From contig NZ_BMXF01000005.1 in assembly GCF_014651615.1 (NCBI RefSeq), positions 186,001-250,000 of the forward strand: a stretch of 64,000 nucleotides of DNA, given 5' to 3'. Shown here piece by piece: positions 54,327 to 63,575 of the stretch. The position numbers and the translations under genes were made by a program. A model generated the notes under the pieces. The model saw only the letters and a list, made by a program, of their open reading frames with translations, did not search any database and was not told the DNA's origin. Numbering within the stretch: the stretch's first letter is position 1; every line of letters starts with the position of its first letter. The DNA comes from Persicitalea jodogahamensis. Its GTDB lineage: Bacteria > Bacteroidota > Bacteroidia > Cytophagales > Spirosomataceae.

Positions 54327-56222
54327 ATGGAATACGAAGAAATACAAACTAGGAAATCTATAAGTGCCTATGGTGGGATAGGTTCTTTAATTGAGACGCG
54401 ACATGGATCCATCCTGATCAAACCATTTGATCAATGGCCTTACTACGAACATTGGGTAGGGTTATGGATAAAAAATGATGACCTGAAAAACAGCATCCAG
54501 GACATCCGATTTGTGGGAAGGCTACGAAAACAGTTTACGGAGTTAAAAGCTATTAAACGGGTACCGGTCAACCAGCTTAACTTCAATTCGCCAGCAGATG
54601 GAGATAAAATTATTAGTGCGGAGTATTTTCCAAGATGGTTTTCCTGTCCCAGTTGCCAACGTTTCGAGCACCTGGACGATTTAAGGAAAAGTTGGAAGTT
54701 ACTTTTTCAGGGTGCCGACTTACCCACTCCTCCTGAGTGCCCATATTGTAAATCGGCAAACCGGAAGAAAGTCATAATGGAACAGATCCGCTTTGTGATG
54801 ACGTCTGCTCATGGTGATATTGCTGATGTACCATGGGATCAATGGGTGTTTGCCAGCCACCAGGAGGAGGGTTCTGCTCAGGCAGATGACGAAAAAAAGG
54901 AAACCGTTCTGAGAACAGTAGCTGTACCTCCTGGTACCCAGTTTTTTCTTAGCACCGACAGCCAGTATTCTGATTTACGAAACTTAATTGTGAAGGCAGT
55001 TTTACCTGACAAAAAAGAAAGATGGCGTTCTCTGAGGGGTCTTTTCAATTTACGACAGCCCAAAAATACATTGCGCGAGTTCGAAGGAGGGCATTCCCAG
55101 ATTCCTCTAAAACCAGTGTTGAGAAGCAGTAATAGTGTGTATTTCCCCAATATTCTGACGAGTCTATATCTACCACCAACACAGGAAAATTTAAGTCAGG
55201 AATTGATTGAAAAGATCAAAGCAATAGTTGAAGATTTTGGGACGGAAGAAACAATAGTAGCCCAAAAAGTACTCAAATACCATAGTTTAGCTATTGATCT
55301 ATCGGTTATTAAACGGATTATAGCAAATAATTTCAAATTAGACCAAGTCCGATCTACTATAAGCGAGGCGGATTACCGATACCAGGAATTTGGCTTTATA
55401 ACCTCTAAACCCGAGTGTAGGGAAGAAAACCTCTGTTTCGAAAAAGTATCGTTAACAGAACCCATTGAGGGTATCAAATCGGTATATAGGCTGGATAAAA
55501 TACAGCTTGCAAGTGTACTTACCTCCTACACCCGACAAGAGCCAATACAGCCGGACGAATACCTCTCCGACGAAGACGAAGACCCATTGACTCGTCCAAG
55601 AGTAAAGAAAAAATTTGTAGTGGAGAGCTTCGGGAAAAAGACCTTTTTTCTACCAGGAGTAGAAAATTATGGGGAGGGAATTTTTTTTGAACTGGATAGG
55701 AAAAAGGTTGCCCTTTGGAAGAATAGCGGGGAAGTTAAAAGCAGAACCCAAGACTTTCAGAGTAGAGCGAAAGAGTCCTTTCAAGTATCCATAGCTCAGA
55801 AGCAGGTCAGTGCAGAATTGGTTCTAGCCCATACGCTCTCTCATGTCCTGATTCGTGAATTGGAGTTTTATTGTGGTTACCCGGCGGCCTCCTTACAAGA
55901 ACGTCTTTATGTCGATAACCGGATGTGTGGACTCCTAATTTATACCATAGCCGGAGCTGAGGGTAGTTATGGAGGGTTGACATCAATGGCTAAATCTGAA
56001 CAGCTAACATACCTTTTAAAATCTGCTCTGTATCGGGCTACTGATTGTGCCACAGACCCCATCTGCTGGGAGTCGGATGGCCAGGGGGTGGGGAGTTTGA
56101 ATAAAGCCTCGTGTCATTCCTGCACACTTATTCCTGAAACTTCTTGTGAAGAATTCAACAGTTTTCTGGACCGACGGTTTTTGGTAGATGCAAATTTGGG
56201 CTACTTTAATAGCCATATTTAG
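54327..56222 (+). CDS. drmB: DISARM DUF1998-domain protein DrmB
   Basis: The 631-aa protein begins RKSISAYGGIGSLIETRHGS, the typical DrmB start. It has a zinc-ribbon pair FSCPSCQRF / ECPYCKSANRK (about 109-150) and a C-terminal DUF1998 domain (LAHTLSHVLIRELEFYCGYP, about 501; IAGAEGSYGGLTSMAKSEQL) ending in a cysteine cluster NKASCHSCTLIPETSC (about 593). DrmB forms a complex with DrmA in DISARM. In complete class 2 systems drmC (phospholipase-D-like) and drmMII (cytosine methyltransferase) follow; here the next kilobase is decayed sequence and then a tRNA gene. Confidence 0.87.
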   Translation: MEYEEIQTRKSISAYGGIGSLIETRHGSILIKPFDQWPYYEHWVGLWIKNDDLKNSIQDIRFVGRLRKQFTELKAIKRVPVNQLNFNSPADGDKIISAEYFPRWFSCPSCQRFEHLDDLRKSWKLLFQGADLPTPPECPYCKSANRKKVIMEQIRFVMTSAHGDIADVPWDQWVFASHQEEGSAQADDEKKETVLRTVAVPPGTQFFLSTDSQYSDLRNLIVKAVLPDKKERWRSLRGLFNLRQPKNTLREFEGGHSQIPLKPVLRSSNSVYFPNILTSLYLPPTQENLSQELIEKIKAIVEDFGTEETIVAQKVLKYHSLAIDLSVIKRIIANNFKLDQVRSTISEADYRYQEFGFITSKPECREENLCFEKVSLTEPIEGIKSVYRLDKIQLASVLTSYTRQEPIQPDEYLSDEDEDPLTRPRVKKKFVVESFGKKTFFLPGVENYGEGIFFELDRKKVALWKNSGEVKSRTQDFQSRAKESFQVSIAQKQVSAELVLAHTLSHVLIRELEFYCGYPAASLQERLYVDNRMCGLLIYTIAGAEGSYGGLTSMAKSEQLTYLLKSALYRATDCATDPICWESDGQGVGSLNKASCHSCTLIPETSCEEFNSFLDRRFLVDANLGYFNSHI

Positions 56223-56337
56223 TATCTTACCATGACACCTATCCAGCTCCCATGATAAGCAACTTTGATTAACTCAAATTCATATAAGGTAAATGGGATA
56301 CAATCAATACCACGGCCATAAAAGCAGATTATAATAA

Positions 56338-56568
56338 GTATTCAATGCTTCCCTACGATACTATACTTTCCAGTCCAGAACTCATTTAGAAAGCTTGCTG
56401 AAATGGCCATATGACAATTTGGAATCCATAAATGAGGTGGATGATAACACCAAAGTTGGTATTGAAAAACTAAAAAAAATAGCTCACCGCACTTGGCAGG
56501 CAGCTAATCCTGAGGAGGAGGAAGAATTTACAATTACCACAGTTCAGGATTTCCTAGGGGGACTTTAG
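56338..56568 (+). pseudogene. Decayed 3' gene fragment downstream of drmB
   Basis: A 76-codon open frame without a start codon ends at TAG 56566-56568. Its end, LKKIAHRTWQAANP, an EEEEE run and TTVQDFLGGL, looks like a genuine protein C-terminus. I cannot name the family. It could be the tail of a lost DISARM or island gene, truncated by deletion. Confidence 0.3.
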
Positions 56569-56757
56569 GTCGTTGGCAAATGTGTAGTTTCCAATTTGTG
56601 TAACATCAATCTTCCTCTTACACTCTTTGATCCAGAATAATTTCCACAGAAAAGGGGAGGGTTTGACTGCCCAAGAACTAGATTAGTTCGCAACGAATTC
56701 GGCGCCGAGAAGAGAAGGAAAATATATTCCTTCTGAAAGCCTAAAAAGGAAGATCGG

Positions 56758-56940
56758 GTGATAGCTATACCAAATGAAAGGATAAGTCATTTTGAGGATA
56801 TTCCAGAAACTCAGAAGAAATTGGGCCAGATTGCCCAGCCTATTTCTGGCAATGAGGAACCTGTGCGTAATACCTATATTGATATCCTACTTCGAGAAGT
56901 CAGATGGGATTTAGAGAAATCTAGTGTTCGAAAGTTTTGA
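56758..56940 (+). pseudogene. Decayed gene fragment near the tRNA-Arg
   Basis: A 60-codon frame starting with GTG contains EEPVRNTYIDILLREVRWDL. This loosely recalls the N-terminal pattern of EcoEI-like HsdR proteins (TR--LID--L---GW), but the match is short. It ends in TGA, and nothing similar continues beyond. Probably a relic at the island edge. Confidence 0.25.
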
Positions 56941-57055
56941 TTAGATCTTTAGACTGAACCAAATCTAATACTATTGAAAACCCAGCGAAGGAATTAATAG
57001 ACTTCTATACTTCCCATATACCTCCCAATCCGGGCGAGTTTGTGGGCGAGCCAAA

Positions 57056-57091
57056 CAAAAAAGCACCTGGCATATAAACGCCAGGTGCTTT
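57056..57091 (-). terminator. Intrinsic terminator of tRNA-Arg
   Basis: A perfect 11-bp stem AAGCACCTGGC/GCCAGGTGCTT (57061-57071 and 57080-57090) with an 8-nt loop is followed on the minus strand by TTTTTTG. It lies 10 nt beyond the tRNA 3' end. Confidence 0.85.
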
Positions 57092-57100
57092 ACTTTCAAG

Positions 57101-57174
57101 TGATTCTGTAGGGATTCGAACCCCAAACCTCCTGATCCGTAGTCAGGTGCTCTATCCAATTGAGCTACAGAACC
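57101..57174 (-). tRNA. tRNA-Arg (anticodon ACG)
   Basis: The 74-nt cloverleaf reads leftward from GGTTCTG (acceptor 5' strand), with D-arm AGCTCAATTGGATAGAGC, anticodon stem CCTGA/TCAGG around loop CTACGGA (anticodon ACG), and T-arm GGGGTTCGAATCCC, closing with CAGAATC and discriminator A. CCA is not encoded. The GG-TT/GAATC acceptor includes one G-U pair. It has its own promoter and terminator and marks the right edge of the defence island; tRNA 3' ends are common integration sites. Confidence 0.95.
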
Positions 57175-57192
57175 ATTCCGCTAATGGGACTG

Positions 57193-57224
57193 CAAAAGTA
57201 GTGGATGATTGGGTTTTCACCAAA
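57193..57224 (-). promoter_or_regulatory. Promoter of tRNA-Arg
   Basis: Leftward, TTTG (57221-57224), a 20-nt spacer and TACTTTTG (57193-57200) match the Bacteroidota consensus exactly. The tRNA 5' end is 18 nt downstream of the -7 box. Confidence 0.7.
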
Positions 57225-57263
57225 ACAATTTTTCGTTTTTTATAAAAAGTCTTTTCCTGATCA

Positions 57264-58043
57264 CTACAATCCCTGAAAATCCGATTTCCGCTTTTGTAAA
57301 AAAGCCATGATACCTTCGGCGGTATCGCGCGATTGGCCCAGCACGTCTTGCTCCCGCGCTTCCACTTCCAGCATGGTTTCCAGATCGGAATCGAAGGATT
57401 GGTTGAGAGCCCGCTTCATGGCGCCGATGGCTCGCGTGGGTGCATGACGGTAGTAAGCGACGGTTTCAGCCACGGCGGCATCTAGCTCAGCGGCAGGTAC
57501 GGTGCGTTGCACCATTCCTATTTGCATAGCTTCGGGACCATACACCCGGCGGCCCGTGGAGGCCAGGTCGAAGGCGCGGGCCGTGCCAACCAGGCGGGGT
57601 AGAAAAAAAGTAGAACCGGCGTCGGGCATCAGACCGATTCCCACGAAAAGTTGGGCGAAGTAGGCTTCTTCGGGCATGATGACCACATCGCAGGCTAAGG
57701 CAAGCGAACAGCCTGCCCCCGCCACCAATCCGTTGAGGCGGCACACAACGGGCTTGGGAATGTTCCGCAAGGCACGAATCATGGGATTGTAACGGCTGCG
57801 CAGGGCGTCGCCCATGCTGGGGTTTTCTCCCAGTCCTGCTTTCAGGTCGGCTCCAGAGCAGAAGGCTTTGTCGCCCGAGCCGGTAAGAAGCAGCACTCGC
57901 ACGGAGTCATCAGCACCGGCGGCATTGACGGCCCGGGTTATTTCCTGAATAAGATCAGGGCTAAGGGCATTGTGCACCTGCGGGCGGTTGAGGGTGATGC
58001 GCGCCACGCCATCAGTCGCTTCGTAAATGAGGTTCTTGTACAT
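57264..58043 (-). CDS. Enoyl-CoA hydratase/isomerase (PaaG-like)
   Basis: The 259-aa crotonase-fold enzyme acts on acyl-CoA thioesters in the cytoplasm. CoA-binding and oxyanion-hole residues are in GDKAFCSGADLKAGL (about 60-74) and NGLVAGAGCSLALACDVV (about 105-122). The catalytic region EAYFAQLFVGIGLMPDAGS has Asp in the position used by PaaG-type isomerases (1,2-epoxyphenylacetyl-CoA isomerase), where hydratases usually have Glu. No other phenylacetate genes are nearby, so the substrate is uncertain. ATG 58043 gives MYKNLIYEATDGVARITLNRP, a normal start. Confidence 0.88.
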   Translation of the reverse strand: MYKNLIYEATDGVARITLNRPQVHNALSPDLIQEITRAVNAAGADDSVRVLLLTGSGDKAFCSGADLKAGLGENPSMGDALRSRYNPMIRALRNIPKPVVCRLNGLVAGAGCSLALACDVVIMPEEAYFAQLFVGIGLMPDAGSTFFLPRLVGTARAFDLASTGRRVYGPEAMQIGMVQRTVPAAELDAAVAETVAYYRHAPTRAIGAMKRALNQSFDSDLETMLEVEAREQDVLGQSRDTAEGIMAFLQKRKSDFQGL

Positions 58044-58155
58044 ACTGAATCAGGGTTAGGTAGAAAATGATGGGGTCAAGGATATGGGCAAACTGGCGTA
58101 TCCGGCACCTTTCAGTTGTCGGGGTGCTCATTCCTTGAAGCCGAAGTTTTTACTC

Positions 58156-58794
58156 TTAAAAGAACAAAAACACTGCCACCATACTGACTGCCACGCCCAG
58201 AGCCAATCCGGCGGAAACCTGGGCGGGTGTGTGGGCATTAAGGTACAAGCGCGCGCTCAGCAGAAAACCAGTGACGATAACACTAACGACGAAAGGAAGG
58301 AATAATGCAAAGTCGCCGTAACGCAGAATAACGCCACCCAACGCTCCTAAACAGCCTCCCATACCCGTAGCATGGGCGCTGATCTGCCAGCTCAGGCTGA
58401 TTAAGGCCACGAAAATCAGTGAAACCGTGATGCTGCCCAGCACGATGGAAATCTGCGGAGCCAGTTCGCTGACGGGCTGAAACTGCCAGCCAAACAGGTA
58501 AGTACTCAAAGCATAAATCATCAGGGTGACCAAGTAGGGCAACCGACGGTCACGCAGGGTCTGTAGCTGCAGGCTTTTGACAAAACCCAGCCGATGCATA
58601 TAGAAGATGACCAACGCCGGAGCCACAAAAGTATTCAGGAAAAGCAGGACCAGAAGACTGATTCGCGCTGATAAACTTAGTGCAACTACACCCACCAATT
58701 CGGGGGTCAGGCCAAAAAGAATGGCGAAGATATAGGTGGGGAGCAGCAGCGGGTGCAGGATGACAGACAGGAAAAAGGCAAGGCGGTGGCTCAA
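58156..58794 (-). CDS. PAP2-like integral membrane protein
   Basis: A membrane protein with about six TMs, beginning LAFFLSVILHPLLLPTYIFAIL and ending in the PAP2-like segment SARLYLNAHTPAQVSAGLALG (SR/H-type motif 3). SAHATGMGG stands where PAP2 phosphatases have SGH, and the first motif is weak, so phosphatase activity is doubtful. An in-frame ATG exists at 58944, but it would add about 50 non-conserved residues and lies upstream of a TACTTTTG -7 element (58828-58835). I therefore prefer a TTG start at 58794 (212 aa), giving LSHRLAFFL. The short spacing suggests rpoN may be read through into it. Confidence 0.7.
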   Translation of the reverse strand: MSHRLAFFLSVILHPLLLPTYIFAILFGLTPELVGVVALSLSARISLLVLLFLNTFVAPALVIFYMHRLGFVKSLQLQTLRDRRLPYLVTLMIYALSTYLFGWQFQPVSELAPQISIVLGSITVSLIFVALISLSWQISAHATGMGGCLGALGGVILRYGDFALFLPFVVSVIVTGFLLSARLYLNAHTPAQVSAGLALGVAVSMVAVFLFF

Positions 58795-58964
58795 CTCAGC
58801 GTGTTTCTGTTTTAATTTCTGAAACAGCAAAAGTAGTAGTTCTGTTGAGTAGTTGTGTCGTTTATTTGTCCAGGCTGGTTCGCCGCCTTCCTGTAAAGCC
58901 AGGTATTTCCCTGAATAGATCCTCCCCTCCAGACACCCCCACAAATATACACCCAGGCAAAATC

Positions 58965-60416
58965 TTAAATCTGTTTTCGGAGCCGTGCCACGGGGATATT
59001 AAGCTGCTCGCGGTACTTGGCTACAGTACGGCGGGCGATGTTATAGCCTTTGGCATTGAGTAGTTTTTCCAGCTTGTCGTCCGAGAAAGGTTTGCGCTTA
59101 GGTTCGCTTTCGATCAGTTCGCGGAGGATATTTTTGACCTCGCGGCTGCTGGCATCCTCTCCGGAGTCGGTGGCAATACCCTCGGAGAAGAAATATTTGA
59201 GCGGATACAAGCCGAATTCGGTTTGTACGCACTTGCTGCTGGCCACCCGCGAGACCGTCGAAACATCCATGTCGATGATCGTGGCTATATCTTTCAGAAT
59301 CATCGGACGAAGCCTGGTTTCGTCGCCATCCAGGAAGAAATCGTACTGGTAGTTCAAAATGGCTGACATGGTGCGCATAAGTGTGGCCTGCCGCTGCCTG
59401 ATGGCGTCAATAAACCATTTGGCCGAATCCAGTTTTTGCTTCACGAAGGTTGCCGTCTCACGGACGCTCTTGTTGGTTTTATCGCTTTTGTGATAAGTAT
59501 CCAACATGTCGGCAAAAGTGCGATTGATGCGCAGCTCAGGGGCATTCCGGGCGTTGAGCGTCACTTCCAGGTTGCCGTTGTGGTTGCTCAGAATAAAATC
59601 GGGCGTCAGATAGTGCGATCGGTCGTCGTCGCCCTCCACTGAGCCGGGCTTGGGATTGAGTTTGGTAATGAGCGTCAGGACGTCATAGGCTTCCTGACTA
59701 GATATGCCTAGCCGCCGCTGTATTTTCTCATAATGTTTTTTAGAGAACTCCTCGAAATAATGCTCGATCGTCTGTAAGGCTAATTGCACGGTCACGTCGG
59801 ACTGGTCCCGGCGTCGAAGCTGCAATAGCAGACATTCCTGTAGTCCACGGGCACCGATCCCTGCAGGTTCGAGAGCCTGAACCATTTTCAGAATACGCTC
59901 CAGCTCGCATTCGGTTGTGTAAATACCCTGCGTAAAAACCAGGTCGCTGGCGATGGACTTGAGCGCCCTCCGCAGGTAGCCGTCGTTTTCGATACTGCCC
60001 AACAGATGCAACCCCAGAAAACGCTCCTGCTCAGTAAGGTGCAGGAAGCCAAACTGCTGAAACAGGCTATCATGAAGGGTCATGCGCGTAGCGACAGGAA
60101 ATTCCCGGTCCTCGTCATTATTGTAGGAGCCATCGCCATACATTTTGTAGCCCCCCATATCCTCATGCTGCAGGTAGGTATCCAGATCGAGGTCGTCATG
60201 GGTACTTTCCTCATAATCGTTCCCGTCCATTTCCTCGAGTTCGTACTCATTCTTGGGAACCTCCTCCTGTCCCTCCTCAAGCGCTGGATTTATCTCTAGT
60301 TCTTCCTTAATGCGGGCATCCAATTCGGCGGTAGGAACCTGAAGTAACTTGATAAACTGAATTTGCTGCGGCGAAAGCTTCTGCAGAAACCCCTGGTTAA
60401 TTATAAGTTTTTGCAT
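58965..60416 (-). CDS. rpoN: RNA polymerase sigma-54 factor
   Basis: The 483-aa sigma factor starts with the glutamine-rich activator-interacting region (FLQKLSPQQIQFIKLLQVP), followed by an acidic linker (EEGQEEVPKNEYELEEMDG). It has the core-binding domain, the HTH region (IDMDVSTVSRVASSKCVQTE) and the C-terminal RpoN box ARRTVAKYRE, which reads the -24 element. Length matches the family. It directs transcription at -24/-12 promoters and needs bEBP activators, none of which is encoded in this window. ATG 60416 is set by MQKLIINQGFLQKLSPQQ. Confidence 0.96.
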   Translation of the reverse strand: MQKLIINQGFLQKLSPQQIQFIKLLQVPTAELDARIKEELEINPALEEGQEEVPKNEYELEEMDGNDYEESTHDDLDLDTYLQHEDMGGYKMYGDGSYNNDEDREFPVATRMTLHDSLFQQFGFLHLTEQERFLGLHLLGSIENDGYLRRALKSIASDLVFTQGIYTTECELERILKMVQALEPAGIGARGLQECLLLQLRRRDQSDVTVQLALQTIEHYFEEFSKKHYEKIQRRLGISSQEAYDVLTLITKLNPKPGSVEGDDDRSHYLTPDFILSNHNGNLEVTLNARNAPELRINRTFADMLDTYHKSDKTNKSVRETATFVKQKLDSAKWFIDAIRQRQATLMRTMSAILNYQYDFFLDGDETRLRPMILKDIATIIDMDVSTVSRVASSKCVQTEFGLYPLKYFFSEGIATDSGEDASSREVKNILRELIESEPKRKPFSDDKLEKLLNAKGYNIARRTVAKYREQLNIPVARLRKQI

Positions 60417-60757
60417 GAGTCAGTAAAGATTGTTCATAGTGGATTTCAGGTTTTCATTCTGGCCTCAGGCATCCTCTTCCCGATTATTAGTTACTTCTTT
60501 ATCAATATTAATGCCAATTTATAGTTTCGCCTTTAATTAGTAACCTTTTATTATTCGATTTTTTACAAACTGTTATTTATCAGCATTTTATATGGTTATT
60601 TATTTATGAGGCAGTCTAGTTTCCGACCTGCTGTAAGCACGATTTGGCAGCACACAAAGTATTAGCATAGGTTTTAGATGGCTAATTTGTAATTTCGCGC
60701 CCTATCTGACGATGCCCCGATCTTATACATTGTCCATCATTCATTGTCATCAACTAA
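60417..60757. other. Divergent rpoN-asnS intergenic region
   Basis: 341 nt of AT-rich DNA without a gene. It must hold the promoters for rpoN (leftward) and asnS (rightward). TAATTTCG about 70 nt before asnS is near the -7 consensus but has C for T. TTGGCATTAATATTGA (60502-60517, minus) resembles a -24/-12 site but lacks the -12 GC. Confidence 0.45.
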
Positions 60758-62209
60758 ATGGGTCCTATACAGATCAACCAAATCCTGAAGAGTGCCGAAG
60801 TCGGCCAACCCGTGGAGATAAAAGCCTGGGTGCGTACCAAGCGCGAAAGCAAAAACGCCATTTTTATCTCTCTCAACGACGGTTCCACGCTGCACAACAT
60901 TCAGGCCGTAGCTGAGCCGGGGCAATTTCCCGAATCCACTCTGCGCCTTATTACGACGGGTGCCTGCCTCAAAGTCACGGGCACCCTGGTAGAATCTTTG
61001 GGTTCAGGACAAGCCGTAGAGGTAAAAATGCAGGATGTCCTGATATACGGAACTGCCGACCCTGAGGATTATCCGCTGCAACCCAAAAAGCACTCGCTGG
61101 AATTTTTGCGGGAAATTGCACACCTGCGGCCCCGAACCAATACCTTCTCGGCTATTCTCCGAATTCGGCACGCTCTGGCTTTTGCCGTACACAAGTATTA
61201 CAACGACAACGGTTTTTTCTACCTCCACACGCCGATCATTACGGCCTCCGACGCCGAGGGGGCGGGCGAAATGTTCCGCGTCACGACGCTGGACGCCGGC
61301 GAGCCCCCCCGCGACGAAACCGGGAAGGTCGATTACAAAGAAGACTTTTTTGGTCGCGAAGCCAATCTGACCGTTTCGGGCCAGCTCGAAGGCGAGTTGG
61401 GGGCTTTGGCCTTGTCCAAGATTTATACCTTCGGTCCCACGTTTCGGGCCGAAAACTCCAATACCACCCGCCACCTGGCGGAATTCTGGATGATCGAGCC
61501 GGAAATGGCTTTCTTTGATCTGAACGACAACATGGATCTGGCGGAGGATTTCGTCAAGTACGTGATTCGGTACGCCCTCGACAACTGTGTCGATGACCTC
61601 GAATTTCTCGAAAAACGCCAGGCGGAGGAAGAGAAAAGCAAGCCGCAGGCTGAGCGCTCTATGCCCCTGACCGAAAAATTGCGATTCGTCGTGGATAACC
61701 CCTTTGAGCGACTCACGTACACGGAGGCGATCAAGATTCTGGAAAACTCCAAGCCGCACAAGCAGAAAAAATTTCAGTATCACGTGGAGTGGGGCGTGGA
61801 CCTGCAGAGCGAGCATGAGCGCTATCTCGTCGAGAAGCATTTCAAAAAACCTGTGATCCTGACCAACTACCCGCGTTCGATCAAGTCTTTTTACATGAAA
61901 GTGGACGAGGCCTCCGACGCGGCGCCCGCCCCTACCGTCCGGGCGATGGACGTGCTGTTCCCCGGCATCGGCGAAATTATCGGCGGCAGCCAGCGTGAAG
62001 AGAACTACGATGTGCTCCTCGAACGCGTCCACGAGGTCGGCATTGATCCCGACATAATCTGGTGGTACCTTGAAACCCGTAAGTTCGGCACGGCCCCGCA
62101 CTCAGGCTTCGGCCTGGGCTTCGAACGCCTGGTCCAGTTCGTTACGGGTATGGGGAACATACGTGATGTGATTCCTTTCCCGCGTTACCCGAAAAGCGCA
62201 GAGTTTTAA
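60758..62209 (+). CDS. asnS: Asparaginyl-tRNA synthetase
   Basis: The 483-aa class IIb synthetase charges tRNA-Asn. The N-terminal OB-fold anticodon domain ([20 protein letters not shown], about 21-40) is followed by the catalytic domain with motif 2 ([20 protein letters not shown], about 225-245) and motif 3 ([21 protein letters not shown], about 450-470). AsnRS, not AspRS, is indicated by [13 protein letters not shown] and the closing [11 protein letters not shown]. An inserted ~50-residue charged segment ([17 protein letters not shown]) is typical of Bacteroidota AsnRS. ATG 60758 is the only plausible start. Confidence 0.96.
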   Translation: MGPIQINQILKSAEVGQPVEIKAWVRTKRESKNAIFISLNDGSTLHNIQAVAEPGQFPESTLRLITTGACLKVTGTLVESLGSGQAVEVKMQDVLIYGTADPEDYPLQPKKHSLEFLREIAHLRPRTNTFSAILRIRHALAFAVHKYYNDNGFFYLHTPIITASDAEGAGEMFRVTTLDAGEPPRDETGKVDYKEDFFGREANLTVSGQLEGELGALALSKIYTFGPTFRAENSNTTRHLAEFWMIEPEMAFFDLNDNMDLAEDFVKYVIRYALDNCVDDLEFLEKRQAEEEKSKPQAERSMPLTEKLRFVVDNPFERLTYTEAIKILENSKPHKQKKFQYHVEWGVDLQSEHERYLVEKHFKKPVILTNYPRSIKSFYMKVDEASDAAPAPTVRAMDVLFPGIGEIIGGSQREENYDVLLERVHEVGIDPDIIWWYLETRKFGTAPHSGFGLGFERLVQFVTGMGNIRDVIPFPRYPKSAEF

Positions 62210-62212
62210 TTT

Positions 62213-62315
62213 GAGTGGCAAAGTACCCAAGTGCCCGAGTGAGTATTTAAATACTAAAACCTCTGCCGGACATACTCCGCATCCGGCGTCAGCCCACTTT
62301 GGTACTTTGCCACTC
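62213..62315. repeat. Long inverted repeat between asnS and nuoH
   Basis: 21-nt arms GAGTGGCAAAGTACC-CAAGTG (62213-62233) and its inverse (62295-62315) match at 20 of 21 positions. The spacer contains two further small stems, AGTATTTAAATACT and GCCGGA/TCCGGC. The structure starts 4 nt after the asnS stop and could terminate asnS, or be a mobile palindromic element. Confidence 0.75.
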
Positions 62316-62343
62316 TGGAACTTTACCACTTCAAAGAATCCCC

Positions 62344-63429
62344 ATGCTCTTTACGCTCCTCATCTTCCTCCTCATGGTACCCGGCTTCGTGGTCGTGGGG
62401 GTGTATCTTGAGCGGAAGGTTTCGGCATTTATCCAGGATCGGATGGGGCCGATGGAGGTAGGGAAATGGGGGCTGCTGCAACTTATCGCCGACTTATTAA
62501 AGCTACTGCAGAAGGAAGACATCGTTCCCAAAGCTGCCGACAAATGGCTGTTTCTGGGCGCTCCGTTCATTATATTCGCGGCTGTGTTTGCAGCCTATGC
62601 GGTTATGCCCATGGCACCGGGACTGAGCGGTTCGGGGGCGGCGGTAGGTGTGTTTTATCTGATTACCATCTTATCGGTAGATGTCATCGGGATTTTGATG
62701 GCGGGCTGGGGTTCCAACAACAAGTACTCGCTCTTCGGCGCCATGCGCTCAGTCGCACAGATCATCAGCTACGAAGTACCCCTTGGCCTGAGCGTACTTT
62801 GCGTGGTGATGCTCACCCAAACCCTCGATCTGCAGGTGATCAGTTTTCAGCAGGGGATCTATTCTTTGGAACCGATCTACCTTTTTGGGTTAAAAGATTT
62901 GGGAGTTGACGTGACGCATGTGGGCGGTTTTTTATCCTGGAACATCGTCAGAAACCCATTTTTGCTGATCGTGTACGTTATTTTTTTCATTGCCTCACTG
63001 GCTGAATGCAACCGTGCGCCCTTCGACCTTCCCGAGGGCGAATCGGAGCTGGTTGGCGGCTTTCATACGGAGTACTCAGGGATGCGCTATGCGCTGCTCA
63101 TGCTGTCGGAATACGGGATGATGCTGCTGGTATCGTTGCTGGGGGCTGTGCTTTTTCTGGGTAGTTGGAATACGCCATTCCCGAACATCGGCCCTGTCCG
63201 GCTGGCCGACTGGACAAGCGGCGAGCCGGGTACCTGGCTGGGATACATATCAGGGGCGTTTTGGCTTTTATCCAAGGCCTTGCTGGGCGTGCTGGTACAA
63301 ATGTGGGTTCGCTGGACGCTGCCACGGCTGCGTGTGGATCAGCTTATGTACTTGGGCTGGAAGGTGCTCACGCCCGTAGGGTTGGTGCTTTTCTTTGTAT
63401 CGGGGGTGTGGAGGTTATTGGGAGTTTGA
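62344..63429 (+). CDS. nuoH: NADH-quinone oxidoreductase subunit H
   Basis: The 361-aa membrane subunit of complex I lies at the quinone-binding junction. Signatures are VYLERKVSAFIQDRMGP (about 20-36), the quinone-chamber loop EYSGMRYALLMLSEYGMM, and AECNRAPFDLPEGESELVGGFHTEYSG (about 221-247). Eight or more TMs are evident, and length fits NuoH. ATG 62344 (MLFTLLIFLLMVPGF) is preferred to an upstream TTG at 62299 that lies within the inverted repeat. No other nuo gene flanks it in the window, which is unusual since nuoH generally lies between nuoG and nuoI. Confidence 0.94.
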   Translation: MLFTLLIFLLMVPGFVVVGVYLERKVSAFIQDRMGPMEVGKWGLLQLIADLLKLLQKEDIVPKAADKWLFLGAPFIIFAAVFAAYAVMPMAPGLSGSGAAVGVFYLITILSVDVIGILMAGWGSNNKYSLFGAMRSVAQIISYEVPLGLSVLCVVMLTQTLDLQVISFQQGIYSLEPIYLFGLKDLGVDVTHVGGFLSWNIVRNPFLLIVYVIFFIASLAECNRAPFDLPEGESELVGGFHTEYSGMRYALLMLSEYGMMLLVSLLGAVLFLGSWNTPFPNIGPVRLADWTSGEPGTWLGYISGAFWLLSKALLGVLVQMWVRWTLPRLRVDQLMYLGWKVLTPVGLVLFFVSGVWRLLGV

Positions 63430-63575
63430 GGCCCTAGTTTGTTCTCCTTCGTCTTTTTCTGGCCAGACACATCCGGTTTTAAAATTCGCAACCCGCTTTT
63501 TTCGCACAAAATGCCCCCTTTTTCAGTTATACAGAAGGCTAATCAAAAACCATTAAGTCGCTAAAATCGAAATCA

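Noticed and set aside
56223-57100. drmC or drmMII hidden after drmB
   Set aside because: No HKD phospholipase-D motif and no cytosine-methyltransferase PC motif found in any readable frame of this stretch.
60501-60517. Possible sigma-54 promoter in front of rpoN
   Set aside because: TTGGCATTAATATTGA has the GG and spacing but GA instead of the essential GC at -12.
61004-62101. 365-codon minus-strand open frame inside asnS
   Set aside because: Antisense shadow of a conserved synthetase; composition and residue pattern match a complementary-frame artefact.
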